Shown here: positions 15,680-23,611 of the stretch, one piece after another
How the letters are laid out: each line of letters opens with the position of its first letter
Numbering within the stretch: the stretch's first letter is position 1
Assembly (NCBI RefSeq): GCF_003075395.1
Contig: NZ_QDFV01000004.1
Span: 359,250 to 423,249, forward strand
Length of the DNA: 64,000 nt
Origin: Microbacterium sp. TPD7012
Lineage (GTDB): Bacteria > Actinomycetota > Actinomycetes > Actinomycetales > Microbacteriaceae
Reading direction: 5' to 3'
The notes under the pieces: model-generated
Database searches by the model: none
What the model saw: only the letters and a program-made list of their open reading frames with translations
What the model was told of the DNA's origin: nothing
Translations under genes and position numbers: made by a program

Positions 15680-17953
15680 TCAGGCCGCAACCGCCCCCGC
15701 CGTGCTCCTCGTCGCGAACAGCGAGCGGGGGAAGAGCAGGGCGCGCACCTGCGTCGGACGATCGACGCTGCGACGCAGGCGTCCGAGGACGACACCCAAC
15801 GGGGCGGCGAGGTCGATCGGCGCCGCACCGGTGCGCGCGTAGTTCGCCCGTTCGACGGCATCGGTCAGCCGGCTCATCGCCTCCGGATCGACGGCGCTGT
15901 CCCGGATGAGGTCAGCCGCACGCATCCGCGGGGTGTCGGCATCCGAGACCGGCAGCTGCAGATCGATCAGGGTGTCGCGCAGCTCGGCCCACACCGCCGC
16001 CGCGTCGCCCCGTGCCGCGCGGCGCAGACGCAGCACCCGCTCGATGCGGCGGATCAGAGCGGGGAGGAGCAGCAGCACGATCGCTCCCACCGCCGTGAGC
16101 ACCACGGGCAACGGGTCGAGTCGGCGCAGCTCTCCGCCGGTTCCGGCATCGTCCGCCGCGTCGCCGCGTTCGATCTCGGGTCCTGCGGACTCCTCGGCCT
16201 GCGGAGCCGTCGTCGGTGCGGGAGCGGAAGGTCCGCCCGTCCCGCCGCCCTCGACCGCGCCGGCACGGAAGGCCGTCGGAACACCGAGCGAGGCGGTGGG
16301 CTCGAACGGCACCCACCCCACGCCGGGGAACAGCACCTCCGGCCAGGAGTGCAGCTGATCGCTGGACACCGAGAACACGGACTCCTCGCCGCGCTTCTCG
16401 TCGGTCAGCGCTCCGGGCAGGTAGCCGACGACGATGCGCGTCTGCATCCCGAGGCTCTCCGCCATGAGCGCGAACGCCCCCGCGAAGTGCACGCAGTAAC
16501 CCGATCGCTCATCGAGGAACTGGGCGACCGCTTCCGCGCCGGTGCCGTCGAAGCCCTCTTCGACCGGGGTCTCCAGCGAGTAGATGAACTCGGAGCGGAA
16601 CCAGGTCTGCAGGGCGACGAGCCGGTCGTAGTCGGTGCCGGCCTCCGCTGTGACCTCGTCTGCGAGAGCCGCGATGATCTCGGGCAGCTCGACCGGTTCC
16701 GCGTCGGGATCGATGACGGGCTGCGCGGCATCGAGGGCGCGGATCTGCTCGAGGGTCGGGGTCACTCGCGTCGATCCGACCGTGTAGTCGTTGCCCGCGG
16801 CATCCGCGCTGCGCGAGACGAGGGTGCGGTTGTCGACCGACACCCGCCAGGAGCCGGTGAGACCCTGCACGCTGGTGGCCGGATAGGGCACGGGCAGCCA
16901 GGAACTCGACATGCGGAGGATGCGGATCGAGGTCGTCTGCTCCTCGGTCGCGACGTCCGGGCTCCACTCCGGGTCGCCGAAGCCTTCGTCCTGCGACTGC
17001 AGATCGCCGCGATCCGGCTGCCAGACGCGGCCGTCGAAGCGCGACAGGGTGGTGAGGCGCAGGTACGGGGCGATCTCGCCCTTCGCCGCCACGGTGAGCA
17101 CCTCGACCGGGTTCGGCTGGCGCAGATCGTCGCCGAGCCGCAGGGAGGCGTCGACCGTGACGCCGACCCCGGTTCCCGCGAGGTTCGCGGCCACCGGGAG
17201 CGCGGGGGCGATCACGACGGTCGCCGCCAGGGCCGCCGCGCCGACGGTGACGGCGATCGACGTGGACGAGCGGCTCGGGGAGAGCGGATGCCGCCGCGCG
17301 GTGAACCGGAACAGGATGAGGACCAGCACGCCGAGCATCACGAACCAGACGACGTGGGGTTCGCCCAGCGTGACGATCATCGGGATCGCGCCGACCACTC
17401 CGGTCAGCAGCGCCGCGATCACGGCGGAGCGGTGCGCGACGAGGTGATCCAGGAGGATCGCGATGACAGCGAACCCCGAGCCCATGGCCGCCGCGAGCCC
17501 GGGTGAGGGGTCGAGCGGTGCTGTTCCGAAGACGACCTGCTCCCAGGCGGCGGCGCCGAGGGCGCCGAAGAGGGTCAGCGTCGTCGAGGTCGGGAAGATG
17601 CCGAGGAACGCGGTGTCGCCGGCGACCAGCTGCGTGACCACGGCGACCGCCACCACCAGCTGGACGGCGAATGTCAGCACGTCGCCGAGCCACGGCGGCC
17701 GCCGCCGCAGGAGGTGGCGCATCAGCATCCCGGTACCCGCCACCACGACGACGACGATGACGACGGTGAACGACCACGCGCCCGGATCGATGACGGAGGT
17801 GAACGGCCACAGGGCGACGAAGGAGGCCACTGCGGCGAGTGCCCCCGTGGCGACCACACGCGCCGGGTCCTCGTGCTCGCGGTGCCAGCGCGGCGGCGTC
17901 GTCGGCTGCGCGCTCGCCGTCGCCGCTCGCTCAGCGCGGAACATCACCGACAC
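15680..17953 (-). CDS. transglutaminase-like membrane protein (TgpA/DUF3488 family)
   Basis: A 757-residue protein. The N-terminal part has several membrane helices (residues about 35-240). An extracytoplasmic region follows, with the transglutaminase-like core: catalytic Cys in SGYCVHFAGAFALMAESLG, His in HSWPEVLFPGVGW, and the nearby Asp/Glu in WVPFEPTA. A further helix (VVLTAVGAIVLLLLPALI) precedes a cytoplasmic DUF4129-like tail. It is the last gene of a moxR-DUF58-transglutaminase operon, a common trio whose exact job is unclear. The start overlaps the DUF58 stop; GTG 17953, GTG 17947 and ATG 17944 are all possible. Confidence 0.85.
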   Translation of the reverse strand: MSVMFRAERAATASAQPTTPPRWHREHEDPARVVATGALAAVASFVALWPFTSVIDPGAWSFTVVIVVVVVAGTGMLMRHLLRRRPPWLGDVLTFAVQLVVAVAVVTQLVAGDTAFLGIFPTSTTLTLFGALGAAAWEQVVFGTAPLDPSPGLAAAMGSGFAVIAILLDHLVAHRSAVIAALLTGVVGAIPMIVTLGEPHVVWFVMLGVLVLILFRFTARRHPLSPSRSSTSIAVTVGAAALAATVVIAPALPVAANLAGTGVGVTVDASLRLGDDLRQPNPVEVLTVAAKGEIAPYLRLTTLSRFDGRVWQPDRGDLQSQDEGFGDPEWSPDVATEEQTTSIRILRMSSSWLPVPYPATSVQGLTGSWRVSVDNRTLVSRSADAAGNDYTVGSTRVTPTLEQIRALDAAQPVIDPDAEPVELPEIIAALADEVTAEAGTDYDRLVALQTWFRSEFIYSLETPVEEGFDGTGAEAVAQFLDERSGYCVHFAGAFALMAESLGMQTRIVVGYLPGALTDEKRGEESVFSVSSDQLHSWPEVLFPGVGWVPFEPTASLGVPTAFRAGAVEGGGTGGPSAPAPTTAPQAEESAGPEIERGDAADDAGTGGELRRLDPLPVVLTAVGAIVLLLLPALIRRIERVLRLRRAARGDAAAVWAELRDTLIDLQLPVSDADTPRMRAADLIRDSAVDPEAMSRLTDAVERANYARTGAAPIDLAAPLGVVLGRLRRSVDRPTQVRALLFPRSLFATRSTAGAVAA

Positions 17954-19121
17954 CGATCCGCGCGGAGACCGCGTCTTCCCAGGCCTCGGCGACGTCGGCT
18001 CCCAGGGGCGACACGGTCCAGCCGTGCTGAGTGGCGGCGGCCGTGGCGCCGTCGAGGAGCTCGGTGCTGAACAGCATCGGCGCTGTCGCTCCGGACGGAC
18101 GGAGCAGGGCGGCGTCCTCCTCGTCCAGGCGACCCGTGATGTACACCAGCGGCCCCGGCGGCGTTCCCCCGATGAGCGTGGCGAGGTCCCGGCTCTCTCC
18201 GCGCGGCGCGACCATGGCCAGCGCCACCAGCAGCCCGTCGCGATCGTCCTCGTGGCCGCGCAGCGTGCCGAGCAGCGCGCCGGCGCTGTCGATCACGTCG
18301 ACGCTGTATCCCTCGCCGGCCAGGTGCACGGCCGTCGACGCGCACATCGACACCGCGGTCTCGAAGGCCGGGTCGGCGTGCGCACCCGGGGTGTCCCACC
18401 GTCGACCGCTGCGGTCGAGCACGACCACGGCATCCGGGCTGGACTCCTCTTCCTCCTGCCGCACCATCAGCTGCCCGCGGTGCGCGGTCGCCCGCCAGTG
18501 GATGCGGCGCATGGAGTCGCCGGGGATGTAGCCGCGCGGCGAGAGGTTGTCGCTGCCCTGACCGAGACGGCTCGACGACGTGTGCGCGGTGCCGCCGGCG
18601 GCTCCCACGCGCACGGCGAGCGGTGGGAGCGTGAAGATCTCCGGCACGACGGTGATGCTCCGGGTGTCGCCGAACGACTGCTCGCGCTGCGCCAGGCCGA
18701 AGGGGTCGACGGTGCGCAGCATCAGCGGTCCGAGAGGCCAGACGCCGCGGCGCACTCCGGTGATCAGATAGCTGAGCTGTCCCGTCTCCGGCGGATACTC
18801 GCCCCCGGAATCGCCGGTCACCGCATCGGGCAGCACATCATGCCAGAGTCCGCGCGGCACCCGCAGAGCGCGGAGGGTGAAGCGCACGGTCACCCGAGAC
18901 GCCTCCGACACGGTGAGCAGGTCGGTGGAGATGCGCCGCGTCACGGTGCCGGAGCGACGGGGCACGCGGACGGCGATGACCGAGAACAGCGTCAGCAGCG
19001 CGAGCAGCAGGCCGAGATAGAGGAGGATGCGCGCGCCGACGAGGTTGGCGGCGATCATGCACCCCAGCGCCGCGACGAGCGCACCCGTGCCCCGTGCGGT
19101 GAGTGTTCGGCGGCGGCGCAT
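17931..19121 (-). CDS. DUF58 domain-containing membrane-anchored protein
   Basis: A 396-residue protein with two N-terminal helices (GTGALVAALGCMIAANLVGA and ILLYLGLLLALLTLFSVIAV), then a beta-rich region and the DUF58 core with GDSMRRIHWRATAHRGQLMVRQ, the most conserved segment of the family. A C-terminal von Willebrand-like part follows (AVVVLDRSGR). DUF58 proteins partner with MoxR ATPases and transglutaminase-like proteins, as the flanking genes show here. Distance to moxR is 12 nt. The molecular function is unknown. Confidence 0.85.
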   Translation of the reverse strand: MRRRRTLTARGTGALVAALGCMIAANLVGARILLYLGLLLALLTLFSVIAVRVPRRSGTVTRRISTDLLTVSEASRVTVRFTLRALRVPRGLWHDVLPDAVTGDSGGEYPPETGQLSYLITGVRRGVWPLGPLMLRTVDPFGLAQREQSFGDTRSITVVPEIFTLPPLAVRVGAAGGTAHTSSSRLGQGSDNLSPRGYIPGDSMRRIHWRATAHRGQLMVRQEEEESSPDAVVVLDRSGRRWDTPGAHADPAFETAVSMCASTAVHLAGEGYSVDVIDSAGALLGTLRGHEDDRDGLLVALAMVAPRGESRDLATLIGGTPPGPLVYITGRLDEEDAALLRPSGATAPMLFSTELLDGATAAATQHGWTVSPLGADVAEAWEDAVSARIGVGDVPR

Positions 19122-19133
19122 CGGGGGTCCCGG

Positions 19134-20123
19134 TCAGGAGCGCGTCGCGACGGGGACGCGCACCCGTTCCACGATCTGGGTGAGAGCGGCCTCGACGGGC
19201 TGCGCGCCGGCGCGATGCGCACCGCGTGCGGGAAGAAGTCGATGGGCGAGCACCGGGATCAGCAGCGCGGTGATGTCGTCCGGGATCACGAAGTCGCGCC
19301 CGTCGAGTGCTGCCCAGACCTTGGCCGATCGGACGAGCTGCAGCGTGGCGCGGGGGCTCGCCCCGAGGTGGAGGTTCGGGTCGGAGCGCGTGGCCTGGGC
19401 GAGCGCGACCGCGTACTCCTCGAGGGCCGGGGCGACATGGACCGACCGGGCCCAGGCGATCAGCTGCGAGATCGACAGCGCGTTCGCCACCGGCGAGACC
19501 GCGGCCAGCGGATTCACCACATCGCGCTGGCGGAGCATGAGGGCTTCGGCGGCGGCATCCGGATACCCCATCGAGATGCGCATCATGAACCTGTCGCGCT
19601 GGGCCTCCGGCAGCGCGTAGGTGCCCTCCATCTCCAGGGGATTCTGCGTCGCGACCACGAGGAACGGCTTCGGCAGCGGATGCGTGGCGCCGTCGACCGT
19701 GACCTGGCCCTCCTCCATCGCCTCGAGCAGGGCGGACTGCGTCTTGGGGGAGGAGCGGTTGATCTCGTCGGCGATCACGATGTGCGCGAAGATCGCTCCG
19801 CGCTTGAACTCGAACTCGCGGTCGACCGGGTTGTAGACCGAGACGCCGGTCACGTCGCCGGGGAGCAGGTCGGGGGTGAACTGGATGCGGCGCACCGTCG
19901 CGTCGACGCTCGCAGCGAGGGCTCGAGCCAGCATGGTCTTGCCGACCCCGGGAACGTCCTCGATGAGAAGGTGGCCCTCCGCCAGCAGACAGACGAGAGC
20001 GCTGCGCACGGCATCCGGCTTCCCGTCGATCACCTGGCCGATCGACGACAGGATCGCCGAGGTCTGCGCGGCGAACGCGTCGGCGTCGATCATCGCCGGG
20101 ATCCGGGGGGAGTTCTCTGGCAT
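19134..20123 (-). CDS. MoxR-family AAA+ ATPase
   Basis: A 329-residue AAA+ ATPase. Walker A is EDVPGVGKTMLARA (Lys62), Walker B is VIADEINRSSPKTQ, and the sensor region follows (FLVVATQNPLEMEGTY). MoxR proteins act as chaperone-like ATPases that help assemble or activate partner proteins, here most likely the DUF58 and transglutaminase proteins. GAGAGGGAAC precedes ATG 20123. A TACGAT -10 box on this strand (20164-20169) would give a leader of about 35 nt. First gene of a three-gene operon. Confidence 0.92.
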   Translation of the reverse strand: MPENSPRIPAMIDADAFAAQTSAILSSIGQVIDGKPDAVRSALVCLLAEGHLLIEDVPGVGKTMLARALAASVDATVRRIQFTPDLLPGDVTGVSVYNPVDREFEFKRGAIFAHIVIADEINRSSPKTQSALLEAMEEGQVTVDGATHPLPKPFLVVATQNPLEMEGTYALPEAQRDRFMMRISMGYPDAAAEALMLRQRDVVNPLAAVSPVANALSISQLIAWARSVHVAPALEEYAVALAQATRSDPNLHLGASPRATLQLVRSAKVWAALDGRDFVIPDDITALLIPVLAHRLLPARGAHRAGAQPVEAALTQIVERVRVPVATRS

Positions 20124-20257
20124 GCGTTCCCTCTCGCGTTGGCGCCTCGGTGCGCGTTACTCGATCGTAACCCTGCGGAGGGGTCGGCGCTCTGGCAGCT
20201 TTCCCTGAGGATGCGGACGCGGTCGCCCCACGATTCGGGGGTTCGTGCGCGTCGGGT

Positions 20258-20263
20258 TAGGAT
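20258..20263 (+). promoter_or_regulatory. -10 box TAGGAT of the SRP RNA gene
   Basis: TAGGAT stands 7 nt before the predicted first base (20271) of the SRP RNA. Because the RNA 5' end can be placed independently from its pairing, this supports the TAnnnT -10 pattern used for other genes. Confidence 0.6.
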
Positions 20264-20270
20264 GGATCTC

Positions 20271-20358
20271 GGCTCTCCGCGTGGCGGCATCCAGGCCAAT
20301 TCCCCCAGGGCGGAAACGCAGCAAGGGTAACCGGGCTCTGCTGGGTGCGCGGAGGGTC
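20271..20358 (+). ncRNA. ffs: signal recognition particle RNA, small bacterial type
   Basis: The apical SRP core is recognisable: CCCAGGGCGGAAACGCAGCA followed by AGGGTAACC, with the GGAAAC tetraloop-like tip and the conserved AGCA asymmetric loop that binds Ffh. The ends close into one long stem (GGCTCTCCGCGTG with TGCGCGGAGGGTC, including wobble pairs). ATTTTCTTT follows as a termination tract. Ends are by pairing and could be off by a few bases. Confidence 0.88.
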
Positions 20359-20630
20359 ATTTTCTTTGCCCTCGAGCGGGTCGATGCCATGTGCGTCCCT
20401 GCGTCCGCGGCATCTTCCCCCGATTCCGAAATCGTGGAGGTGCCGGATGTCGTGGGTCTTTGAATGCGTCGACGAGCCATGTCTGTGCTGTCGCGGCTTC
20501 GGCGGTGGTCGTCTGCTCGGGCGGAGACGAAGCGAAGGCTCTGGAACTGCATTCTGATATACCGGAAAAGCATTCTGATCGGGGTCTTTTATGGGTCTGA
20601 ATGTCGGTGGCCCCAGGTTGACTGGGGGTT
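20359..20630 (+). other. non-coding interval with two direct repeats before the DUF222-HNH gene
   Basis: No convincing gene is seen in these 272 nt; the short frames here have no ribosome binding site or typical composition. The 10-mer GCATTCTGAT occurs at 20549-20558 and again at 20570-20579, start to start 21 bp, i.e. two helical turns. That placement 50-80 nt before the HNH gene suggests a protein binding site or leftover of a mobile element. Confidence 0.4.
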
Positions 20631-22121
20631 ATGAACAGCCGCACGGACATCTTGGATCGGGTCGTCGCCGAGCTCGATTCTGTGCTGTCCGGTGACGGGT
20701 TGGCGGGTCTGCCTGACGCGGAGCGGATGGATGTGCTGCGTATCGCGGGAGCGGCGTTCCGGCGTATCGAGGCGGTGGTGGTCGAGACGACCGCGTCCGC
20801 GGATCCGGATTTCTCGCACTCGTTCGGCTGTCGGGGGCAGAACGAGTTGTTGCAGCGGGTGTTGCGGGTGGATGTGGCCGGGGCGACGCGGGTCGGGAAG
20901 GTCGCGGATGCGGTGCGCCGGGACGTGAGCCCGTCGTCAGGGGAGCGGTTGCCTGCCCGGTATCCGGCGTTGCGGGAAGCGCTGCTCGACGGTGTGGTCG
21001 GGGTCGCGGGTTTCCTTGCGGCGATCACGCCGATCGACAGGGCCGCGCACCGGTTCGGGCGCGAAATTCTCTGGGAAGCGGATGCCGCGCTCGCGGATTA
21101 CGCCCGCGGGTGCCGTGCAGCGGAGCGGGATGTCGAGACCGACGCGGATGACAGCGACATCGACGCTGCACCCGAGGCGGATGACGCGCCCGCGGCGACG
21201 CCGGAGGATCTGCGGCAGTTCGCGCAGGTGTTGGCGATGGTGTTGGACCCGGACGGTCCGGAGCCGTCGGAGCAGGGCGCGCGGCATCAGCGGTCCCTCA
21301 CGATCGGCCGGTTGAAGGACGGGTTGCATGCGATCCGCGGGCATCTGCTCCCGGATGTCGCGGCGCAGTTGCAGGCGATCATCGACGCGCAATGCAACCC
21401 GAAGACCGACGGACCCCCGATGCCCGGCGTGCAGTTCCAGGACTCCGATCAGCCCCCAGGGGACGCAGCGCGCACGGATGAGCCGCACCGGAATGACTCG
21501 GCCGCCGATGAGCCGGAGGCGTTTGATCGGCGCAGTGCGGGACAGAAGCGGCACGACGCGCTCGCTGCGGCGCTGGGGATCGCGGCGCGGCATGAGGAGA
21601 TGCCCACTCTGGGTGGAGCGTCGCCGACGCTGGTCGTGCACGTGGAGGCGAAGGATGTCGCGGCCGGTACCGGGTGGGCGCGGATCGCCGGGTCCCTCGC
21701 CCCGGTCGGGCTGCATGTTGCTGCGCACACGGCCTGTGCCGGGTCGATCCAACGTGTCCTTTTCGACGAGGGACGGATCGTGGGCATCAGTGTCACCGAT
21801 CGGGTGTTCCCGGTGCATCAACGGCGGGCGATCCTCGCTCGCGACAAGGAGTGCCTGATCCCCGGGTGTCATGTCCCGGCGTCGTGGTGTGAGATCCATC
21901 ACGTGGTCGAGCATGCGCGGGGTGGGCCGACCCATACCGATAACGGGGTCGCGTTGTGCTGGTGGCATCACCGGTCGCTGGACACGTCGGGGTGGGAGAT
22001 CCGGATGGACGCCGGCGTCCCCGAGATCCGCGGACCGGCCTGGTGGGACCCCCACGGGAGATGGCGCGCCCCGAGACCGAGCATCCCCACCCGCCTCACC
22101 CACATCCGCGCCGGCAGCTGA
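20631..22121 (+). CDS. DUF222 / HNH endonuclease signature protein (13E12 repeat-like)
   Basis: A 496-residue protein of a family that is multi-copy in many actinobacteria. The N-terminal DUF222 helical part (residues about 1-390) is followed by an HNH nuclease motif: CLIPGCHVPASWCEIHH, then HTDNGVALCWWHHRSLD. Both Cys pairs (GC-H, W-C and LCWWHH) are present, so the zinc-bound nuclease fold looks intact. An acidic, low-conservation linker lies between about 160 and 195. Role unknown; mobile-element-like spread has been proposed for the family. The start has GGGGG just upstream. Confidence 0.85.
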   Translation: MNSRTDILDRVVAELDSVLSGDGLAGLPDAERMDVLRIAGAAFRRIEAVVVETTASADPDFSHSFGCRGQNELLQRVLRVDVAGATRVGKVADAVRRDVSPSSGERLPARYPALREALLDGVVGVAGFLAAITPIDRAAHRFGREILWEADAALADYARGCRAAERDVETDADDSDIDAAPEADDAPAATPEDLRQFAQVLAMVLDPDGPEPSEQGARHQRSLTIGRLKDGLHAIRGHLLPDVAAQLQAIIDAQCNPKTDGPPMPGVQFQDSDQPPGDAARTDEPHRNDSAADEPEAFDRRSAGQKRHDALAAALGIAARHEEMPTLGGASPTLVVHVEAKDVAAGTGWARIAGSLAPVGLHVAAHTACAGSIQRVLFDEGRIVGISVTDRVFPVHQRRAILARDKECLIPGCHVPASWCEIHHVVEHARGGPTHTDNGVALCWWHHRSLDTSGWEIRMDAGVPEIRGPAWWDPHGRWRAPRPSIPTRLTHIRAGS

Positions 22122-22232
22122 ACCCGAACCTGGCATCCGCGCCCGACGTCGCTGCCGCGCGCTCGACCGCGATGCGACCGATCGGCTTGCCGTGCCCAGT
22201 CGTCTCTGGGGTACGCCTGCGACAATCAGCAG

Positions 22233-22862
22233 GTGACCGTCATGCCGCCCCGCAACAGCCCGAACACCCAGAGCACCTCGAACGCTCTCGGCCGTTTCGT
22301 GTCGCCGGTCGCGCTGCTCGCGTTGATGTGGCTCGTCCAGACCCTCGACGCGATCCTGCCCGGCTCCTTCACCGGATTCGGCCTGCGGTCCTGGGACGTC
22401 ACCGGTCTCGGCGGCATCGTGCTCGGCCCGCTGCTGCACGCGAACTGGGCTCACCTCATCGCCAACTCCGTGCCTTTCCTCGTGCTCGGCTGCCTGGTCG
22501 CCGTCGAAGGTGCACGGCGGTTCTGGGCGGTCACGTCGATCGTCGCGATCGTCGGCGGACTCGGCACGTGGCTCGTCAACGCGCCCGGCACCCTGACGGT
22601 CGGCGCCTCCGTCCTGGTGTTCGGCTACTTCGGCTATGTCGTGATGCGCGTCTTCGCTCCCGGCCGCGTCGCGCACCGCATCCTCTACGCCGTGATCGCG
22701 CTCATCGTCATCGCCCTCTACGGCGGATCGATGCTCGCCGGTGTCTTCGGGGCGGCGGAAGGCGTGTCCTGGCAGGGCCATCTGTTCGGCGCCGTCGGCG
22801 GAGGAGTCGCCGCGTTCGCCGGGCGGCGTCGCCGAACGGATCGCGAAATGCTGACCCCATGA
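22233..22862 (+). CDS. rhomboid-family intramembrane serine protease
   Basis: A 209-residue six-helix membrane protease. The catalytic dyad is Ser126 in TVGASVLVFGY and His183 in SWQGHLFGAVGGG. The conserved HANWAHLIAN segment (H69, H74, N78) is also present. Its Ser motif reads GASV rather than GASG, a common variation. GTG 22233 is preferred because GACAAT lies 6 nt upstream without a ribosome binding site, matching the leaderless pattern; ATG 22242 is an alternative. Its stop overlaps the next gene start (ATGA). Confidence 0.88.
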   Translation: MTVMPPRNSPNTQSTSNALGRFVSPVALLALMWLVQTLDAILPGSFTGFGLRSWDVTGLGGIVLGPLLHANWAHLIANSVPFLVLGCLVAVEGARRFWAVTSIVAIVGGLGTWLVNAPGTLTVGASVLVFGYFGYVVMRVFAPGRVAHRILYAVIALIVIALYGGSMLAGVFGAAEGVSWQGHLFGAVGGGVAAFAGRRRRTDREMLTP

Positions 22863-23602
22863 GCCGCGGTCGGGCCAACCCGCAGCGAAGGGCGCGACCT
22901 CGGAAGACCTCGAAGCCCCGCGCCGCCGCGGCGCGAACCGCCGCGCGGGGAACGACGAGGAAGAGGGCGACCAAGCATCGGAAGCCCGGAGCCCGCCGTC
23001 AGGCGGTGATCCGCCTGCGTCGTCGGCGGATGCTGCGTCGCATCCTGATCTCGACCGGAGCGGTCGCGGCGGCCGTCGCGCTCCTGGTGCTGATCCCACT
23101 CGGGCTCGCCCGCGATCCCGCGGCGATCTGCCTCGACGACCCGAAGACCTTCCCGGAGGCGGGCATCGAAGGCTGGAGCGGCGAGCAGCTCGAGAACGCC
23201 GCGACCATCGTGCGCACGGCATCCGCCCTCGGGTTCGGACGCGACGGGCAGATCCTCGGCGTCATGACGGCGATGGGGGAGAGCAGCCTCGAGAACATCG
23301 ACTACGGCGACTGGGAGACCCGCGGATTCACCAACCCCGACGGCACGCCCACCACCAGCATCGGCCTGTTCCAGCAGCAGGAGTGGTGGGGCACGGTCGA
23401 GGCGCGGATGGATCCGGCCACCGCGGCGACGATGTTCTACGAGCGACTCGGACGAGTGCCCGACTGGCAGCAGCTGCCGCCCTCGCACGCGATCCATCGC
23501 GTGCAGATCAACACCGACCGCGACTACTACGCGCGCTTCCAGGAGGACGCCACTGCGATCGTCGACACCCTGTCCGGCGCGTGCACGGCAGACCCCGCCT
23601 AA
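22859..23602 (+). CDS. membrane-anchored lysozyme-like-fold protein with basic N-terminal arm
   Basis: A 247-residue protein. Residues 1-60 are extremely basic (Arg/Lys-rich, such as RRARPRKTSKPRAAAARTAA), then one helix (ILISTGAVAAAVALLVLIPLGL, about 63-85), then an external domain. That domain has AATIVRTASALGFGRDGQI, GVMTAMGESSLENIDYGD and TTSIGLFQQQ, the pattern of the lysozyme-like domains found in actinobacterial phage-tail and cell-wall proteins, with Glu in MGESSL as the likely catalytic acid. A cell wall hydrolase role is inferred. ATG 22859 overlaps the rhomboid stop, so the two are co-translated. Confidence 0.65.
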   Translation: MSRGRANPQRRARPRKTSKPRAAAARTAARGTTRKRATKHRKPGARRQAVIRLRRRRMLRRILISTGAVAAAVALLVLIPLGLARDPAAICLDDPKTFPEAGIEGWSGEQLENAATIVRTASALGFGRDGQILGVMTAMGESSLENIDYGDWETRGFTNPDGTPTTSIGLFQQQEWWGTVEARMDPATAATMFYERLGRVPDWQQLPPSHAIHRVQINTDRDYYARFQEDATAIVDTLSGACTADPA

Positions 23603-23611
23603 GCTGAACCC

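Noticed and set aside
17463..20330. A 955-codon plus-strand frame opposite moxR, DUF58 and the transglutaminase gene
   Set aside because: Spans three genes with clear motifs on the other strand and yields an Arg/Gly/His/Asp-rich protein without any fold signature.
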